From Chryseobacterium ureilyticum (GTDB taxonomy: Bacteria; Bacteroidota; Bacteroidia; Flavobacteriales; Weeksellaceae): a DNA stretch of 64,000 bases. The position numbers were made by a program, and so were the translations under genes. Positions 44,033 through 53,627 of the stretch are shown here, one piece after another. The notes under the pieces are model-generated. The model saw nothing but the letters and a program-made list of their open reading frames with translations. It ran no database searches and was not told the origin of the DNA. Each line of letters begins with the position of its first letter. Position 1 is the stretch's first letter. Location: the NCBI RefSeq assembly GCF_900156735.1, contig NZ_FTOL01000001.1, positions 248,001-312,000 on the forward strand, written 5' to 3'.

Positions 44033-45370
44033 TTATCTGTTTAATTCAAAATCTTTGTAAAACAATATTCCGTACTGATCTAGTATATGATTTTTCTCGT
44101 TTTCAATTTTACCGTCTATTGTATTGATATAATAGAGTTTCGTTTTTTTATTAATAATAGCTTCTTCCTGTTTTTTAGAGAGATTTTTAATGATTTCTAT
44201 ATGAGTGTTTTTATCAAATTTTCCTACCAGCATAATTTGTTCAGATAGGTTGCCTACATGAAAGATAGTTTGTTGATCTTTAGATAGCTTTTTGATTTCC
44301 TGCACCAGATTGTTGCAATGTTGTAACCCCTGATCTTCATAATCTTCATTCATTAATACAATGCCTTTAAAACGAATTTTTTCAGCCGTGATATGAATAA
44401 AAAACGGGGATAGAAGCAGAGCGCATAAAACAAATTTCATAATCTGTTCCTTCATTATATATTGCAAAAGGATCAGAACAAATGGAACTGACGGAATGAG
44501 ATAGCCGGGTTCTAACGGATATTTTACAAAGAAAATAAGGTTAGAAATAATCATGATAACACAGAATATCATGAAGTGATCTTTAGGAAGTTCTTTTATT
44601 CTTTGAAAGCCTCTTGTGAAAATTTGTGTCATTAAACCTAGTCCAATGGTAAGAATTCCTATGGGTCCATATACATATAATGTGGCTAAGCTCAGAATAC
44701 TTGCTAAATTGAATTCTGAATCTCCTGAATTTTGCAGAAAATGAGGTCCGTATTTTATAATGACAGGTGAGAATAAGATACAAGTAAAAAGAATGGATAA
44801 AAATGAGTATAAGAGAGTCTTTTTAATGTTTTTTCCCATATAAAAGTAGGTAAGGAAAAGTAGGGCAGGCAGAAAAATAATATTATTAAATCTTGTACTT
44901 ACCATGAATCCGAAAAAAAGAGCGGAAATCCAGAGGTTTTTCTTTATAATGCAATAAATGGCGCCCAGTAAAAAAAACAAAGACCAATTGTATTCCATTG
45001 CTATTGTGCTGTTCAGGTAAATGACTGGTACAAAAGAGAATACTATGGAGATTAACCATGAGAATTTTGCTTTCAGGAAATCCAGTATTTTAAAAAGAAA
45101 CAAACTACAACCAGCTGTGAAAAGAACTGACAATAAATTGATACACCAATACGGAGCTTCATATATTAATGAATACGCAAATTCAGGAAACGGATATCCT
45201 GGAAAGCGGGACACCTGATAAATATGTTCTTCATGCAATAGTTTTCCGGTATATACTTCTCTCCAGCCATCCAGATCAGAGCCAAGGCTATTGAAAATAA
45301 AAGGTAATCGTGATAGAATTACAATGAAAACGATCATTATTTCCTTAAAATGTTTTTTCATGGCAGCCAA
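44033..45370 (-). CDS. GT-C-type membrane glycosyltransferase-like protein
   Basis: 445 residues with about ten hydrophobic segments and a soluble C-terminal domain of about 100 residues. An acidic motif lies in the first external loop (SLGSDLDGWREVYTG), the place where GT-C enzymes such as PMT/ArnT carry their catalytic Asp pair. Such proteins move sugars from lipid carriers to lipids or proteins on the outer face of the inner membrane. Not in an operon with its neighbours. The precise family was not recognised; a polysaccharide or dolichyl-phosphate-mannose-type transferase is most likely. Confidence 0.65.
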   Translation of the reverse strand: MAAMKKHFKEIMIVFIVILSRLPFIFNSLGSDLDGWREVYTGKLLHEEHIYQVSRFPGYPFPEFAYSLIYEAPYWCINLLSVLFTAGCSLFLFKILDFLKAKFSWLISIVFSFVPVIYLNSTIAMEYNWSLFFLLGAIYCIIKKNLWISALFFGFMVSTRFNNIIFLPALLFLTYFYMGKNIKKTLLYSFLSILFTCILFSPVIIKYGPHFLQNSGDSEFNLASILSLATLYVYGPIGILTIGLGLMTQIFTRGFQRIKELPKDHFMIFCVIMIISNLIFFVKYPLEPGYLIPSVPFVLILLQYIMKEQIMKFVLCALLLSPFFIHITAEKIRFKGIVLMNEDYEDQGLQHCNNLVQEIKKLSKDQQTIFHVGNLSEQIMLVGKFDKNTHIEIIKNLSKKQEEAIINKKTKLYYINTIDGKIENEKNHILDQYGILFYKDFELNR

Positions 45371-45598
45371 TGTTTTTTTTTCGCAAAATAAGCTCTTTTT
45401 ACTAATATAATATAGAGTTTGTTTATAATTATCTGTATTGGAAGAAAATCAAATGCAATATTTTATTCTCTTCCGAAAACTTGAAAGTTTTGAATATTGG
45501 ATTAATATTTAAATAAAAACAGGTTGAAACTTTTTTGTAATATTACCTTTATTATCGATAAATGCAACTTCAACTACTTATTAAATTATAAAGATATA

Positions 45599-46309
45599 AT
45601 GAAAAAAATACTATTATTTTCTGTTTTTACAATGATGGTTTCCTGCAAAGGACAGAAGCAGGTTCAGCCTATTGGTGAAGCTTCTTTAAATCTGGAAAAT
45701 TTTGACTTTAATACCAATGTTTCCACTTTATTTCCTGAAAAGAATAAGGCTAACACCTATGATAATGCATTTGAAATAAAAACGAATGATTCGGAAACGG
45801 TTATGTTTCAAAAAGATACCACGTTTGTCTTTTCCGACAGCAGAAAACCTATTGGCTTTGAATACCGTCAGATCAATTGGAGTTTAAGATATTCATTGGC
45901 TGATTTTCAGGAATATTCTTTTCAGAAAATAAATGTTGCTACTACAATGGATGGTAAAATAAAGATTATCGGAGCTGTAGCGGACGAAATATCATCGGTA
46001 GATAACAATAAGCTTTTAAAGTTATTAAATACTAAATACGGAACTCCGAAAAAGCTGAACGGAAGCTGGAAAGATGGGCTGGTTATTTTTGAGTGGACAA
46101 AGAAAGACAAAATCATCAGATTTGTAACTGTTCGTGATAATGAAGAAAGTACTTTAAAAATTGAAATTGATCCTGCAAAGACAAAGATTGCTGAAGGTAA
46201 AAAGAATCCGCATCTTAAAAGCTACTTGTTTATCATCAATCCTGTTTTTAAGAATGAAGTTTTTGGGAAGTTGAATACTGGTGATTTTGTGTATCTCGAT
46301 AATGAATAG
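45599..46309 (+). CDS. Lipoprotein of unknown function
   Basis: 236 residues from the ATG at 45599 (MKKILLFSVFTMMVSCKGQ), chosen because it gives a proper type II signal peptide with the lipobox MVSCKGQ. The frame is open 25 codons upstream, but that part reads like non-coding leader. The mature protein is beta-rich with no known motif (QPIGEASLNLENFDFNTNVS, then a long two-layer-like region). Single gene. Confidence 0.75.
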   Translation: MKKILLFSVFTMMVSCKGQKQVQPIGEASLNLENFDFNTNVSTLFPEKNKANTYDNAFEIKTNDSETVMFQKDTTFVFSDSRKPIGFEYRQINWSLRYSLADFQEYSFQKINVATTMDGKIKIIGAVADEISSVDNNKLLKLLNTKYGTPKKLNGSWKDGLVIFEWTKKDKIIRFVTVRDNEESTLKIEIDPAKTKIAEGKKNPHLKSYLFIINPVFKNEVFGKLNTGDFVYLDNE

Positions 46310-46706
46310 TATAAAATAATTATAAGGTTATTATAAAAATCGTTTTCAGGAATGGGAATGATTTTTTTTTGTTTTAATACCATCTGTTATTAGAAATTTT
46401 CATGTTTATTTTTATAATATTTTTTTTGGTATTTACGTAATTATTGTATTTTATGGTGATATTTTGTGAATTTTTTACTTTGATTTGATTGTAAAAAGTG
46501 AATAAAATTCACATTATTTCTCTTAGGATGAAAATAAATTAGTTATCCAAAGATAATTATAAAGTGTGTGAAATAACATATAACTATGATTTTTGCTATA
46601 TTGTTGATATATAAGTTGTATTTTGTTTATATTTTTCACTTATAAATGATTTTTGTGTTATTATTTTTGTTAATTTCCAAATGAAAATTAATACATTTTA
46701 ATAACC
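46310..46706. other. AT-rich spacer before the giant T9SS gene
   Basis: No ORF. A weak hairpin with T-run follows the lipoprotein gene (about 46335-46374), and TATTTTTG at 46662-46669 may be the -7 element of the next gene. Confidence 0.5.
46662..46669 (+). promoter_or_regulatory. Candidate -7 element (TATTTTTG)
   Basis: Fits TAnnTTTG and lies 37 bp before the ATG at 46707; no clear -33 element. Confidence 0.35.
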
Positions 46707-49700
46707 ATGAAAAACACCACTTATGTCAGTAGACAGCTCGTCTTCGGATGGCTGCTACTCTGTTGGCTTTTGATTCCCTGGGGATTACGAGCCCAAACAT
46801 CAACAATTATTACATGGGATTCTCAGGTCGGATGTCAGGAATTCCGAGGAGAGAAAGGGGAGGATAATAATGAAACCTCCACTCCCAGTATTAAACCCGG
46901 AGACTGTGTCCGTGTATGTGCCGGAAGTACGGTAAAGTATACATTGAATGGCTCCAATGTTTCTAAAGTTGAATGGACTGCTTCGGGAGGTAATTTATCT
47001 GTGATCCCGGCAACAGGAAGTACACAGGTAAAGGTAGCTTGGGGAGATCCTGGAAGCGGTTCTGTACAGGCTGTCATTACTTTTACTGACGGAAATGTCG
47101 AAACTCAGAATATCTGCATTGAAAAAATGAATAGCCCGATTGCGGATTTCAAATTGATGAATCTGGAAAAATTCGCATGTAAAAACACTGAAATTCATTT
47201 TGATAATCTTTCTCAGCAAAATGGAGGGGCGGATATCATCAACTATTTCTGGGACTTTGGAGACGGAACGACTTCTACAGCTTTCGAACCTTCTCATTCT
47301 TATAGTTCTCCCGGAATCAAAACTATTAAATTAACGGTTACCAACAAATGTGGATGCTCGTCTACCACTGAGAGGGATATTGAGATTCTTGAATCTCCAC
47401 CGGTGCAGATCAACTGTGCATCAGTGGTTTGTGAAGGAAGTGTTGAAAAATATAGTGTTGAGGATGGATGTAGAGAAGGTAAATGGGAGGTAATCGGAGG
47501 AACCATTATGAATAACTATGGTAAAGAAATTGAGGTAAGATGGGATCATGTAGATCCTTCTGACGGATTCGGATATGTAATGTATAAATCTGAATGCGGA
47601 TGCCCTGAATGGACTACCATTAAGATTCCTGTCATTTTAAAAAATGCCAAAATCAAAGGCGAAGAGTTTGTATGTACGAATAAACAATACAAATATTCTC
47701 TTCCACAATGGCCTACCACTGATATTAATTGGAAATTATATGGTCCAGGAGGTGGTTATTTGACTTATAATCAACAGAGAAATGAAATTCTTTTCACGGC
47801 TACTCAGCCGGGGAATTATACTCTTGAAGCGAATTATACCAATACTTTATTATTCTGCAAAGGAGAGACAAAAATGTCTATTACTGTAGAAGAGCCTGTA
47901 GTAATAAGCGGAGGAGCAGACGAAATTTGTAAAGGAGCAAATCAGACTTTTACAGCAACACCCAACATGCCTGTTGTTTGGAAAGTAACCCGTGGAGGTA
48001 CGCCTGTGAATATTACACAGCCTGTAGGGGGAGGTCCACTTACCTATAATTTCCCAATTTATGGTTCTTATGTAATTACGGCTATTAATCAAGGTGGAGG
48101 ATGTGAAAGTAAACCAATCTTTATAAAAGTGGTTGAAACTCCGGATGCTCCTAAAGGACCTATTATCGGAGATGAATTAATCTGCCCTGGAAAACCTTAT
48201 ATCTATAAATTGGATACGGTTCCACCAGGAAGAATACCAGTATGGAGTGTAGGAGGAGGAACAATACAAGGAAGTAATACAGGAAATTCTGTAACGGTTG
48301 TATTTAACTCTGGACCTTCAGCATATGAAGTAGCAGTACGCTACAGAACGCTGGGAACAGCAGCTTGTCTTTCCTCAGAGTTATCTATGAAAGTAAAACC
48401 AATAGATCTTAAATCAATTTCCATTAAGCCTAATCCTGGACCCTTCTGTCCAAGTAGCACACAGAAATTTACAGCTATTCTGAATGGTATTGTTCCAGAC
48501 TTTATGGAATGGAAATTCACTGATAGCCCTAATTTTGGAAGTTTTGTTTCAGGGCAGGGTACGGCAGATGTTGTTGTAAATCTGAACGAAGTTTCGGGGA
48601 ATGTATATGGTACGAGATTGTATTTAAGAATTGTAAAGTGTGGGCAGGAAAGAATTATCTTTATTCCTGTGTCTAAGCTAAAGCTTCCGGTAATCAACTT
48701 TACGAATGTTGGAAAAATATGTTTAGGTTCACCAATCACTTTTACTGTTGATCAGGGAACAATTACTTCAGCTTCTGGTGTTACGTTCACCTTTGCGAAT
48801 AATTCTACTTACACTACAACGTTTAATGCAAGCGGAACGTATACGATTCCAAATGGATATATTCAGAATAATACGGGAGCAGATATTTCCCAGTCGGTTA
48901 CAGTGACTTATTCCGGAACAAACGGATGTAAATATAAGCCTACAGCAACAGCTAACTTTATTATTCTACCGGAAACCAAAATTACTATTTCACCAGTATA
49001 TAACATTGGAGTATGTGATCCAAATCTGTTTAACTATACTTTCACAGCGAATAGTTCTACCGGGCTTACCAATATCCAGGAATGGCAGTGGTTCCACGAC
49101 GGTCTTGAAATACTAGGAGCCAATTCAAATTCTTACACCATTGGTGGTGGACCTATCTTTGGTGTGTACAAAGTAAGAGCTAAGGATATTAACGGTTGTA
49201 TCGTTTATTCACAGGATATCACTGTATTCCAGTCTTGTGGAACAGGTACGGGATGTACTGTTCCTCCTAAGGTTTTATTTGAGCCTCAATGGACTGGTTG
49301 TAATACAATTTCGGTAAACAATTTAACTTATAACCTCACTCCGGATGAAATCCAATGGGGATCTGACAGTGTGCTTACTTTGGTGAGTGCTCAAGGACAG
49401 AATACAGCTCAATATCAGACCAATCTTGCAGGAGCACATATTGTAACTGTTCGTTTAAGATATGGATCATGCTGGTATAGCTTTACACGAGAGGTTAAGA
49501 AACATTATGAACCTAAATTTAATATCAGCCAGACTTGTAATGGTAACGGATATAATGTAACACTACATAATACATCTACAATATTTGATATTGATCCAAA
49601 TGCAATTAATTATTCGTTCAGTGGTACCGGACTTCCAGTTCAAAACGGACAAACGGTAACTTACAATAATCTTGCACCGGGTACTTATACCTTTACAATG

Positions 49701-51605
49701 ACGATGTCTGCACCATCTGTACCGAATACTCAACCGTGTACGATTACACAGACGATTACATTGAAGCCTATTCCAAGTACAAACTTCTTCTCTCCTGTTT
49801 TTACGTGTATGGGTAGTGTGAATATGTTCACAGCCGGATCTTATGATCCTGCTAATATTTATACATGGTACTTTGACGGGACTGCATATATAGCCCCAGG
49901 TGCTACAGCTAATATTACATACAACACGGCGGGTCCGAAAACAATCAGACTTGAAGTGAAGACGCCTCAAGGATGTGTTTATAGCTCGGCTGATAAAAAT
50001 ATTACAGTGATAAGTGCTAATTTTGGAGGAAGTCTTACGCCGCCAAACCTGATCGCATGTGAAGGAAGTGTACCAGCTATTGTACATAATCCGTCATTAG
50101 GTTTCCCTACACAATATATATGGATGAATGGTTCTCAACCAGTAAACGGAGCTCCTAACTCAATGTCTTTCACACCGACTCAATCAGGAAGCTACTGGCC
50201 TGTCATGGTATCATTAGAAGGATGTAGAGATTATAGTATGAGTGTTACTCCGGCAGTTGTTACCATAAAAACAGCTCCGTATGTAAGTATCTTAGGAAAA
50301 TCAAATATCTGTGCAGGAAGTTCTGCAACTTTAGCAGGCATTGTGACTGATAATACATTGGAATATCAATGGAGTATAGGCTCTACTATATTAGGACCTT
50401 GGACGCTTGCTACTTCTCCGATCAGTTATATTACGCCAGCATTATCAGCGGGTACTTACACGTATACTTTACAGGTACGTAATCCGGGAGCAGGAGGCTG
50501 TATTGCATCCAAAAACTTTACGGTTACAGTAAGTAATCCACCGTCTGTACCTAATATTACTTATACTTTAGCTCAGTGTCAGCCATATACGGTTCAGCTT
50601 ACAGCATCAGGACCGTCTGTAGGAGAGTATAACTGGAGCAATGGAATGACCGGACAGACGATTACAGTGAATGAAGGAGGTGCTTATGAGGTGATCTATA
50701 CAGCTCCAAGCGGTTGTAAGGTTTCTAGTCAGGTGGTTGTGCCATTAAGTCTTGAAAGTCTGATGTGGGTATTCCCTACAGGATGTTATGATGAATGCCC
50801 TGATAAAGAACGTAAGATTTTAGGACCAAAAGGAATCTTTAAGCACCATGACTGGCAATTGTTTACAAACAATATCCAGAGTGGTACCAACGATGTTATC
50901 CATCCACTGAATTTAGATTTTATAGGAACTTATAAGCTTAAAATTGAGAATTTTGGATGTGAGTTTTCTTCAGGACCTATGAATTACTATCCAAGTAAGG
51001 ATTGTGGAATAGAGTACGACTGCAGATTGGTTCCTAGTATTGAAACCATGAAGTGGGAAGGTGATCATTATGTAGTTCTTGGTTCTATATCCAATGGTGG
51101 ATGGTTCCCAATGAGCGTTACGGTTTCCAGTCTTAATGGCTATGGAGCTTATGTACCGTCTATAATTACCATTCCGGGAGGAGGAACTTATGACTTCAGT
51201 ACCAACCCATTGCTGTTCTATCCGAATGCCAGTTTCCCTGGAGGTATGGATGAGATACTATTTGCATCTGGTGATTGTAAGGTAGTTGCAGGAGTACAAA
51301 GCTTTGGGAAAACCACAGTAGCGAATCCTGAGATTACTGCAAAAATCAAATCAGAATCTTCTCTGAAAATTATGCCAAATCCTGCGAAGGAAAAAGCAAA
51401 AATCTCTTACAATACAGGCAGTGAAAGAATACTTGCTAATCAAATTACAGTTTTTGATGCCCGAGGCACTATCAAATACCGTAAAGAACTGAAAGCCGCT
51501 TCCGGTGAAGTAGAGCTCGAAGTTTCAGATTGGTTACAGGGTGTTTACATTGTCATTGTACAGACAGGAGATGTATCACTTCAAGGTAAGCTGATTAAGA
51601 ACTAA
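46707..51605 (+). CDS. Giant secreted PKD-domain protein with T9SS type A sorting domain
   Basis: 1632 residues. Signal peptide (LVFGWLLLCWLLIPWGLRAQ). Residues about 175-230 form a PKD domain (YFWDFGDGTTSTAFEPSHSY). Then follow many Ig/PKD-like beta modules, each beginning near a Cys (VCEGS, VCTNK, EICKGANQTF, ICAGSSATL), the style of gliding-motility-associated adhesins. The last ~80 residues (LKIMPNPAKEKAKISY ... LQGVYIVIVQTG) are a type A sorting domain directing export through the T9SS and attachment to the surface. Probable role: adhesion or matrix. It has its own terminator before the paralogous trio. Confidence 0.88.
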   Translation: MKNTTYVSRQLVFGWLLLCWLLIPWGLRAQTSTIITWDSQVGCQEFRGEKGEDNNETSTPSIKPGDCVRVCAGSTVKYTLNGSNVSKVEWTASGGNLSVIPATGSTQVKVAWGDPGSGSVQAVITFTDGNVETQNICIEKMNSPIADFKLMNLEKFACKNTEIHFDNLSQQNGGADIINYFWDFGDGTTSTAFEPSHSYSSPGIKTIKLTVTNKCGCSSTTERDIEILESPPVQINCASVVCEGSVEKYSVEDGCREGKWEVIGGTIMNNYGKEIEVRWDHVDPSDGFGYVMYKSECGCPEWTTIKIPVILKNAKIKGEEFVCTNKQYKYSLPQWPTTDINWKLYGPGGGYLTYNQQRNEILFTATQPGNYTLEANYTNTLLFCKGETKMSITVEEPVVISGGADEICKGANQTFTATPNMPVVWKVTRGGTPVNITQPVGGGPLTYNFPIYGSYVITAINQGGGCESKPIFIKVVETPDAPKGPIIGDELICPGKPYIYKLDTVPPGRIPVWSVGGGTIQGSNTGNSVTVVFNSGPSAYEVAVRYRTLGTAACLSSELSMKVKPIDLKSISIKPNPGPFCPSSTQKFTAILNGIVPDFMEWKFTDSPNFGSFVSGQGTADVVVNLNEVSGNVYGTRLYLRIVKCGQERIIFIPVSKLKLPVINFTNVGKICLGSPITFTVDQGTITSASGVTFTFANNSTYTTTFNASGTYTIPNGYIQNNTGADISQSVTVTYSGTNGCKYKPTATANFIILPETKITISPVYNIGVCDPNLFNYTFTANSSTGLTNIQEWQWFHDGLEILGANSNSYTIGGGPIFGVYKVRAKDINGCIVYSQDITVFQSCGTGTGCTVPPKVLFEPQWTGCNTISVNNLTYNLTPDEIQWGSDSVLTLVSAQGQNTAQYQTNLAGAHIVTVRLRYGSCWYSFTREVKKHYEPKFNISQTCNGNGYNVTLHNTSTIFDIDPNAINYSFSGTGLPVQNGQTVTYNNLAPGTYTFTMTMSAPSVPNTQPCTITQTITLKPIPSTNFFSPVFTCMGSVNMFTAGSYDPANIYTWYFDGTAYIAPGATANITYNTAGPKTIRLEVKTPQGCVYSSADKNITVISANFGGSLTPPNLIACEGSVPAIVHNPSLGFPTQYIWMNGSQPVNGAPNSMSFTPTQSGSYWPVMVSLEGCRDYSMSVTPAVVTIKTAPYVSILGKSNICAGSSATLAGIVTDNTLEYQWSIGSTILGPWTLATSPISYITPALSAGTYTYTLQVRNPGAGGCIASKNFTVTVSNPPSVPNITYTLAQCQPYTVQLTASGPSVGEYNWSNGMTGQTITVNEGGAYEVIYTAPSGCKVSSQVVVPLSLESLMWVFPTGCYDECPDKERKILGPKGIFKHHDWQLFTNNIQSGTNDVIHPLNLDFIGTYKLKIENFGCEFSSGPMNYYPSKDCGIEYDCRLVPSIETMKWEGDHYVVLGSISNGGWFPMSVTVSSLNGYGAYVPSIITIPGGGTYDFSTNPLLFYPNASFPGGMDEILFASGDCKVVAGVQSFGKTTVANPEITAKIKSESSLKIMPNPAKEKAKISYNTGSERILANQITVFDARGTIKYRKELKAASGEVELEVSDWLQGVYIVIVQTGDVSLQGKLIKN

Positions 51606-51621
51606 TCAATTATTAAAAAAA

Positions 51622-51653
51622 CAGTGTTCTCCTTATGGAGGGCACTGCTTTTT
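51622..51653 (+). terminator. Terminator of the giant T9SS gene
   Basis: Stem cagtgttctcc/ggagggcactg (two G-T wobbles) with TTAT loop, followed by a T-run. Confidence 0.8.
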
Positions 51654-51682
51654 ATAATGTATAATAATTAAAACTGAATTTT

Positions 51683-53548
51683 ATGAAACAATTTAAAAGT
51701 AAACTATGGCTGTTGTTTTTGATGTTGCCGGTATTATCTTTTAGCCAAAATTATCAATGGCAATGGGCAAAGCAGGCAGGTGGACAAGCAGGTGCTAGTA
51801 CTTTGTTTTTTAATTATCTGGATGATGAATCAATAAGGGATATTGCTGTAGACAGTAACAATAATGCATATTATCTGGCAAGTATCTGGAACCAGGATCA
51901 AAATTTAGACAATACACCCGTGACCAGCTATGGGCTTCGTGATCTTATTGTTTTTTCTACTGACTGTCAGGGGAATATAAGATGGTCAAGAACTATAGGT
52001 GGTAGTGGGTTTAACGAATTTGCCTGGAATATAGAAGTAGATAACAATGGCGGATTGTACATTATGGGACGGTTCCTTAATGAAGCTTATACAGGAGATC
52101 CTAATGCTGTTCCTATTCATTTTGATGATACTCATACGATGCCTTTCATCACTTTTGTTGATCAGAATACAGTAGATGCCGGAAGTAAAACTAGTCATTT
52201 GCTGAAATTTAATACATCTGATGGTACATTAGCTTGGAGTAAACCTTTACAGGGAGATGTGAGTCTGGCATTACGTCAGTCTGACACGCAGATGATGTAT
52301 ATGGATTCTTCCAAAAATATTCATGCAATTGTAGGTTTTAAAACAGGAACACATTTAGGAGGCTTGATCAATGTTCCGGCTTCTTACCCTTTGCCATATC
52401 AATATTATCTGATAAAATTCAATTATGATAATGGAAATATGACGCCGGGAGGTTCATTATTACTGCCTATCACGGGCGATTTAAGTTTAGGAGTAGTAGA
52501 CGGAAAAGTAAATCTATTATATGATAAAACGTTGAACCGCTATTATCTTGCAGGCAAAAGAATGTATGGCGATTACGGAAATGCAATGGCTGATTTTTCA
52601 TACAATAACATCCCTTTTACGAAAGATGCTTACTTGTTGGCATTTGACGGAACTAGCGGAAGCGAAGTATGGAGAAAAGAATTCAATACAGGTATTACTC
52701 TTTTAGATGACGAAATTCATTCCATTATTAAAGATATGAATACTTCCGATATTTATATTTCCGGGCGTTATTATAAAGGAGCTGGTGCCACAACATTCGG
52801 AAATTATACACTTCCTTCATCTAATTATCAAGGACAAACACCTTTTGTAATGAGACTTGGAGCCGATGGTAATGTGAAGTGGGCAAAAATTCCTGACGGA
52901 ATAACAGGTGGTGCAGGATATCGCTTTATGAAAGGAAAGATAGCCCTCAACGGAAATGAGATTGCATTTGCAAAAGGAAGCAAAAATGATATTTGGGGAA
53001 ACTATTCTATGATCCGCCAGGATACAGATTTGGCAGACCCTTTACTAGTCCGTTTAAATAAAGAAGATGGCTCTGTAATAGGAGCTGGAGAAATTCACAG
53101 TGATTTTGAAGTTCAGGATGAATTTACGGCAATAGCTGTAGACAGAGATGGTAATTATTTACTGGGAGGTTTCTTCCATAGCCAGTTATTTACCGATTCA
53201 AATGATGGTGTCAATACAATGACCGTAAATGTAAGCGGAGGAAAATCCCAATCATTTTTCACAAAATATGCTAAATCTGCATGCAGCCAGTTGTCGGTTG
53301 TAGAAACGTCAGCTTCTCAGGCAGGAATACAGCTTTATCCGAACCCTGTACAGGATATTCTTTATATCAAAAGCAAAGAACCTTTGGAATCTTATGAAAT
53401 TTATGGAGCAACAGGACAGGCTGTAAAACAAGGCAGGTTCAATTCAATACAGGAACAATTGATATTATCCTCTCTTCAGACAGGAGTTTATTACATTAAG
53501 CTTAAAACAAAATCAGCAGTGGTCACTGAAAAATTTATCAAGAAATAA
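51683..53548 (+). CDS. T9SS-secreted beta-propeller-like protein, paralogue 1
   Basis: 621 residues. Signal peptide ends at VLSFSQ, followed by NYQWQWAKQAGG. The body consists of repeated blade-like units with DNNG/DGN turns (IAVDSNNNAYYL, VDNNGGLYIMGRF, KDMNTSDIYISGRY, AVDRDGNYLLGGF), resembling SBBP/beta-propeller lipoproteins. The last ~75 residues (GIQLYPNPVQDILYIKSKEP to KFIKK) are a T9SS type A sorting domain. First of three tandem, similarly sized copies, each with its own signal and sorting domain. Surface or secreted; ligand unknown. Confidence 0.85.
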   Translation: MKQFKSKLWLLFLMLPVLSFSQNYQWQWAKQAGGQAGASTLFFNYLDDESIRDIAVDSNNNAYYLASIWNQDQNLDNTPVTSYGLRDLIVFSTDCQGNIRWSRTIGGSGFNEFAWNIEVDNNGGLYIMGRFLNEAYTGDPNAVPIHFDDTHTMPFITFVDQNTVDAGSKTSHLLKFNTSDGTLAWSKPLQGDVSLALRQSDTQMMYMDSSKNIHAIVGFKTGTHLGGLINVPASYPLPYQYYLIKFNYDNGNMTPGGSLLLPITGDLSLGVVDGKVNLLYDKTLNRYYLAGKRMYGDYGNAMADFSYNNIPFTKDAYLLAFDGTSGSEVWRKEFNTGITLLDDEIHSIIKDMNTSDIYISGRYYKGAGATTFGNYTLPSSNYQGQTPFVMRLGADGNVKWAKIPDGITGGAGYRFMKGKIALNGNEIAFAKGSKNDIWGNYSMIRQDTDLADPLLVRLNKEDGSVIGAGEIHSDFEVQDEFTAIAVDRDGNYLLGGFFHSQLFTDSNDGVNTMTVNVSGGKSQSFFTKYAKSACSQLSVVETSASQAGIQLYPNPVQDILYIKSKEPLESYEIYGATGQAVKQGRFNSIQEQLILSSLQTGVYYIKLKTKSAVVTEKFIKK

Positions 53549-53577
53549 AACCTTTAATCAATTAATAACTTTACAGA

Positions 53578-53608
53578 TAGTGTTCTTTAAAAAGAGCACT
53601 GTCTTTTA
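53578..53608 (+). terminator. Terminator between paralogues 1 and 2
   Basis: Stem agtgttctt/aagagcact (one G-T wobble), then GTCTTTTAT. A GTG at 53580 lies within this hairpin, which argues against it being the start of the next gene. Confidence 0.7.
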
Positions 53609-53627
53609 TAAAAAGCAAAAGAAATCT

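Noticed and set aside
53580..53627. GTG start of paralogue 2 at 53580
   Set aside because: Lies inside the terminator hairpin of the preceding gene and would spoil the signal peptide; the ATG at 53628 matches the sister genes.
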